A DNA stretch of 5,286 nt from a bacterium (lineage in GTDB: Bacteria > Patescibacteriota > Patescibacteriia > JAACEG01). Under the pieces are notes generated by a model that did not search any database, was not told the DNA's origin, and saw only the letters and a list, made by a program, of their open reading frames with translations. Positions 5,025 to 5,286 of the stretch are shown here, piece by piece (position 1 is the stretch's first letter; every line of letters begins with the position of its first letter). Made by a program: the position numbers and the translations under genes. Where the stretch lies: assembly GCA_027040785.1 (NCBI GenBank), contig JALULG010000036.1, positions 1-5,286 of the forward strand, given 5' to 3'.

Positions 5025-5286
5025 ATGTTAAAAGTTAGGTTAAAAAGATTTGAAGGACCTCTTGATTTATTGCTTCAATTGATTCAGAAACAAAAATTGG
5101 ATATTACGGAGATATCATTGATTGAAGTAACAAATTCTTATTTTGATTATATTAAAAAGATTGAAAAAATTTATCCCGACGAGGTGGTTGATTTTTTGTT
5201 TGTGGCCGCTAAACTTTTGCATTTAAAGTCAAAAATTTTATTACCGCAAATTCAAGACGAAGAAGAGGAAGAAGATAATTTAATAG
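5025..5286 (+). CDS. scpA: Segregation and condensation protein A, N-terminal part (3' end outside window)
   Basis: The frame from ATG 5025 stays open to the window end, giving 87 of the roughly 230-270 residues usual for ScpA. ScpA is the kleisin subunit that, with ScpB, closes the SMC ring for chromosome compaction and segregation at the nucleoid. The N-terminal domain is clear: VRLKRFEGPLDLLLQLIQKQ (residues 4-23, the ScpA hallmark FEGPLDLLLxLI), KLDITEISLIEVTNSYFDYI (24-43), and VVDFLFVAAKLLHLKSKILL (54-73), followed by an acidic linker (DEEEEED, 78-84). These helices bind the SMC neck. An ATG at 5015 is out of frame and soon stops. There is no Shine-Dalgarno motif, only a distant GGTG ~15 bases upstream. 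scpB is often the next gene, but this cannot be seen here. Confidence 0.95.
   Translation, partial: MLKVRLKRFEGPLDLLLQLIQKQKLDITEISLIEVTNSYFDYIKKIEKIYPDEVVDFLFVAAKLLHLKSKILLPQIQDEEEEEDNLI

Noticed and set aside
1..5286. UGA recoding (as in Gracilibacteria or SR1)
   Set aside because: No gene needs in-frame TGA to stay open, and all four visible stops are TAA.

Overview
The window is AT-rich, tightly packed DNA with all genes on the plus strand. It most likely comes from a Patescibacteria (Candidate Phyla Radiation, CPR) genome. Three things support this: short gaps without Shine-Dalgarno motifs, a membrane-anchored protein resembling the baseplate-J-like family common in those genomes, and a single-domain receiver protein of a type often seen there. 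The phylum is an inference from protein style and composition, not from a marker phylogeny. No in-frame TGA is needed to read any gene and every complete gene ends in TAA, so there is no sign of UGA recoding.

Layout. Bases 1-2506 hold what looks like one operon: the 3' part of pheT (phenylalanyl-tRNA synthetase beta subunit), a 98-residue single-pass membrane protein, a 384-residue membrane-anchored baseplate-J-like protein, and a CheY-like receiver protein. The gaps between them are 11, 29 and 10 bases. Bases 2507-2604 hold a good sigma70-type promoter interleaved with an AT-rich hairpin and T-run. Bases 2605-4395 encode a full-length bacterial-type aspartyl-tRNA synthetase (aspS), closed by a clear intrinsic terminator at 4406-4433. 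Bases 4434-5024 hold no credible gene. Most of this gap (about 4480-4892) is a cluster of diverged palindromic repeat units, including a composite module of about 120-130 bases present twice in direct orientation. A near-consensus promoter at 4950-4978 then drives scpA (chromosome segregation and condensation protein A), which starts at 5025 and runs off the window.

How the genes fit together. The recognised genes are housekeeping: two aminoacyl-tRNA synthetases for translation and an SMC-complex kleisin for chromosome organisation. The two membrane proteins and the orphan receiver are the less-understood part. The points most worth checking are the repeat cluster, the promoter/terminator overlap ahead of aspS, the absence of Shine-Dalgarno signals at all five visible starts, and the mixed tRNA-specificity residues in AspRS. 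I found no defence system, CRISPR array, transposase or RNA gene. Nothing here amounts to a convincing new multi-gene system.
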